DNA of 64,000 nucleotides, taken from Syngnathus acus (Eukaryota > Chordata > Actinopteri > Syngnathiformes > Syngnathidae). Under the pieces are notes generated by a model. That model was not told the DNA's origin and did no database searches. It was given only the letters and a program-made list of their open reading frames with translations. The stretch spans positions 18,921,193-18,985,192 of the forward strand of contig NC_051088.1 of assembly GCF_901709675.1 (NCBI RefSeq). Reading direction: 5' to 3'. The position numbers and the translations under genes were made by a program. Each line of letters starts with the position of its first letter. Position 1 is the stretch's first letter. Below are positions 61,393-64,000 of this stretch, piece after piece.

Positions 61393-62038
61393 ATGACGAC
61401 TTCTCCCTCAACTGCTCCTGAGCCGAATTTTACGGAGCTTGGGGAAAAAGCAACTACTGAGAGTGATGGTAGGTTTACATCATCTTGTTTATAATTTAAC
61501 AGACTTAATGTGTTTATAATTTAACCGAGAACCATGAATACTTATTGTGTAGTTGAGAATCCCCCCAGTTCCTCTGAGCGGGAAGCACACATAGGATGGA
61601 ATGAATCCGGAATCTTGGAAACAGGGTCGGACAGTTTGAAGAGAAGCAGCAGTAGTGTGTTTTCCTATGATGACTCACACCGGCCTGTCACTAACGGTAG
61701 TGTACATGTTGCAATAACCAGCAACACTATTCACAGTTGAAACAAAAGTCTGATGTTTCTCTTTTCCACCCTCAGAGGACTGTGCAGCACTTTTGCTGGC
61801 TTGTCTGTATTGTCGCTTCAATGAGTTCACAAACCTGCTGCTGGACACATTCGGCAGGGCCGTCAGCCATTACTTTCCTTCAGGGAATCATGTCACAGAG
61901 TCCAGTGAGAGGGACCATCAGGGATGGGAGTGCTGGACCTGCAACCTGGGACTGGACTGGGACATCTGCAACTCCTGCCAGGACTCAGCAGAACTTCTCG
62001 AGCTAGCCATGGAGATATCAGAAGTATGCTATCGCTGA
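61393..62038 (+). CDS. mdfic2: MyoD family inhibitor domain-containing protein 2 (I-mfa domain)
   Basis: Three exons: 61393-61468, 61553-61696, 61776-62038, giving 160 residues with clean phases (1, 1). The N-terminal half is Ser/Thr/Glu-rich and unstructured. The C-terminal I-mfa-like domain (about residues 74-160) follows the family layout: DCAALLLACLYCRFNEF, then a variable segment, then WECWTCNLGLDWDICNSCQD and a final ELAMEISEVCYR. MDFI and MDFIC domains are very cysteine-rich; this one keeps only eight cysteines in the domain, so zinc or lipid-based structure may be lost. I-mfa proteins retain transcription factors in the cytoplasm, and MDFI/MDFIC also act as Piezo-channel subunits. Position immediately after foxp1 matches human MDFIC2 beside FOXP1 (MDFI sits beside FOXP4 and MDFIC beside FOXP2). 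AATAAA at 62234-62239 is a good 3' end. Orthology rests on domain plus synteny. Confidence 0.82.
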
Positions 62039-62233
62039 GAAAAGCTCATGGCAGCTTTGGAAGCTTAAATAGAAAAGTAGCAGTGAAAACTTGTTATTCG
62101 AATGCAGTGGTGCTCAACCAATGTGTTGTGAGTGATCGATCGGTGCAGGAAAGAGGTGGGTGATATTTTTCAATGTGGTCGACATTCATTGCGATTCAAC
62201 ATGCGTTTCATTTTTTGCACGAAGAAATAAGTA

Positions 62234-62239
62234 AATAAA
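62234..62239 (+). terminator. mdfic2: likely mdfic2 polyadenylation signal
   Basis: AATAAA about 195 bp after the stop, with another 20 bp later. Typical spacing for a short 3' UTR. Confidence 0.5.
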
Positions 62240-62259
62240 ACCCTCCACATTTTTAAATA

Positions 62260-63304
62260 AACCTTTTAATGTTTTTTCTGCATGTAATTTGAGTTCACAG
62301 AGTCGTCGAGTGTGTACATTAACTACGTATAGTTACACATCAACAAAACGGAGCAACAAGAAGCAGAGAATACATTAGGATGAACCACAGTCATGACAAC
62401 AAGTACATCTGTCTAATTTGATGTTTCAAATGAAAATGTGACCTCAAATCACAGCAGGCGCCTTCAATGGAGCATCACTGAAAACAAACTCACATTTGTA
62501 GGTTCAGCTCGTATGTAAAGGTTGTGACCTGGTTGCAGGTAGGCAACATTGTGTTCCAAAGTTTTAATAGTTCACCTAAGAGATTTCTTCTGGATCTCAA
62601 GTTTGGCATCAAAAGAGGAATCCTACTGGTAGGTAGTCATTTGTCTAAAGGGAGGTCTGTGCTTTGCCTGGACTTGAAGTGGAATCCAACCAAAGTGTTA
62701 CTCGCACCACGTAATAAAGACGGTCAAACTTCTAGAAAAGTTAACGAGCCTTAACTCGTTCATTTTAAAGCCACACATGATTATTACGAGCACTATAACT
62801 ACTGTATGGTGGGGGAGCTGACCGAATAAGGTGGGATAGCAACTGTACATTGAGTAACTTTGGCACACTGGCAGCACATTTGTGTCTGTCATCAATTTAA
62901 ATTACATTCAGGCAAACAGAAATAACAGTGTGAAATGTGCTATTCAAGTTGGGGGGATTATAATCCTTAATGTGTTCAACACATAATAAATAACACATAT
63001 GTCGGAAATATAATAAAGTATCACTGCCAAGAATATAAAATCTATATCAAAACAAGCCACCTCTTCCACAACAAAATATTAAATTGGCACAAGAATATTA
63101 CCCAATATTCATGACGTGGCTGTGTTTGTTAGAGAAGCTTATTCATTTGATTAACATGACGTTTGTTGTCAGGAAAAGTGAGACTAGAACAAAGTTTCTT
63201 TTTTAAAAAAGATTATTTACCAAAATAAAAAGAAAATGTGTAAAAATATACATTTAACAGGGATAGGTTTAATCGCAGTTAAATTAAAGGTCGTTCTCCT
63301 AAAA
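62260..63304. other. intergenic, nothing recognised
   Basis: AT-rich unique sequence between the mdfic2 3' end and the hAT element. Short open frames here have no recognisable product and no splice context. Confidence 0.5.
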
Positions 63305-63998
63305 CAGTGGTCCCCAACCACCGGGCCGCGGACCGGTCCGTGGGTCATTTGGTACCGGGCCGCACAGAAAATAAATAAATAAATAAATATACTATATATT
63401 ATCGACGATCAATTAATTCACGTCAAGGCGCTCGTCCCGGTCACATGACATGTTTCCCCAGTCGAGCCCGCAAAGTTAGGAAAAATGATTTTTATTTTGA
63501 AAAATATAAAAAAAATTGGGGGATTCTCTCCCAATGACATCCGTCGGTTCACCTGTGCCTCTTGACCCAGGTGAATTCAGGTCAAGACGCTTGTCCCGGT
63601 CCCGTCCCGAAGCTAGCAAAAAAAGAGATGTTTGGAAAGAGGAAAAGGCCCAATGTGGAGACAGAAGAAGAGGCTACAACTTCCAAGAAAAAGAAAGCTG
63701 GATTAAAATCAAGGCAGAATATCCCGAGATCGCCACAAAAGCACTGAAAACCCAGCTTCCCTTTCCAACGGGATTTCCTGCGGTTACAGCGACCAAAACA
63801 AAGCTACGAACCAGATACTTCATGGTGAGTTTAATTTTTATGCGCTTTGTATTTCTTTTTATGCCAGTCGTATCATTTTATTTCATCGTGTTTATATATT
63901 TATTATAAATGTATTATTTATTTATATAAAGGCCGGTCGGTGAAAATATTTTCTGACATGTAATCGGTCTGTGGCGCAAAAAAGGTTGGGGACCGCTG
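63305..63998 (+). mobile_element. internally deleted hAT transposon with transposase end fragments
   Basis: A 694-bp element bounded by CAGTGGTCCCCAACC (63305-63319) and its perfect-type inverse GGTTGGGGACCGCTG (63984-63998, one mismatch). The left end continues into the 'accgggccgcggaccgg' block characteristic of fish hAT elements. Inside, an N-terminal transposase piece begins MFGKRKRPN at about 63628 (frame A), and from about 63685 a C-terminal piece in another frame encodes WIKIKAEYPEIATKALKT and AVTATKTKLRTR, the hAT dimerisation-end blocks. The middle of the transposase is deleted, so it is non-autonomous. The right-hand target duplication is cut off by the window end. Confidence 0.88.
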
Positions 63999-64000
63999 TT

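Noticed and set aside
1-64000. tRNA, rRNA, CRISPR or prokaryotic defence systems
   Set aside because: No cloverleaf-type tRNA with A and B boxes, no rRNA blocks, and no spaced direct-repeat arrays were seen; the gene content is vertebrate.

Overview
The window is nuclear DNA of a bony fish, most likely a percomorph-type teleost. Three things point to this: compact genes with many introns of 60-90 bp; dispersed repeats characteristic of fish (Tc1/mariner, hAT, CR1/L2/Rex-type LINE pieces); and seven recognisable vertebrate genes. There are no bacterial operons, CRISPR arrays or phage-like regions. All gene models below were built by hand from reading frames plus splice signals. Exon phases were checked to join cleanly, but no transcript data were available.

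Layout: (1) 1-31 kb is gene-poor. It holds a Tc1 remnant, microsatellites, one unrecognised 71-codon terminal coding exon (10.57-10.78 kb, + strand), and a probable promoter with an untranslated first exon on the - strand (28.16-28.5 kb). (2) 31.2-34.4 kb: neurl3 (+), a Neuralized-domain/RING ubiquitin ligase with interferon-type motifs upstream. (3) 34.5-36.3 kb: a pocket of LINE and Tc1 debris. (4) 36.4-44.7 kb: three - strand genes, oard1 (ADP-ribosyl hydrolase), guca1b (photoreceptor guanylate-cyclase activator GCAP2) and ppp4r2 (protein phosphatase 4 regulatory subunit 2). (5) 45.2-62.2 kb: three + strand genes, eif4e3 (atypical cap-binding protein), a divergent foxp1 (forkhead repressor) and mdfic2 (I-mfa domain protein). 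ppp4r2 and eif4e3 are head to head across about 470 bp that look like a bidirectional promoter. (6) 63.3-64.0 kb: an internally deleted hAT transposon reaching almost to the window end.

The genes do not form one pathway. Their value is mainly in linkage and divergence. ppp4r2, eif4e3, foxp1 and mdfic2 are a human 3p13-3p14 group, whereas oard1 and guca1b belong to human 6p21, which also carries the paralogous FOXP4-MDFI pair. The foxp1 copy is shortened at its N-terminus, has a changed CtBP-type motif and can end in two ways depending on one 76-bp intron. The mdfic2 domain has far fewer cysteines than MDFI/MDFIC. Two neighbouring genes appear to use non-canonical GC-AG introns.
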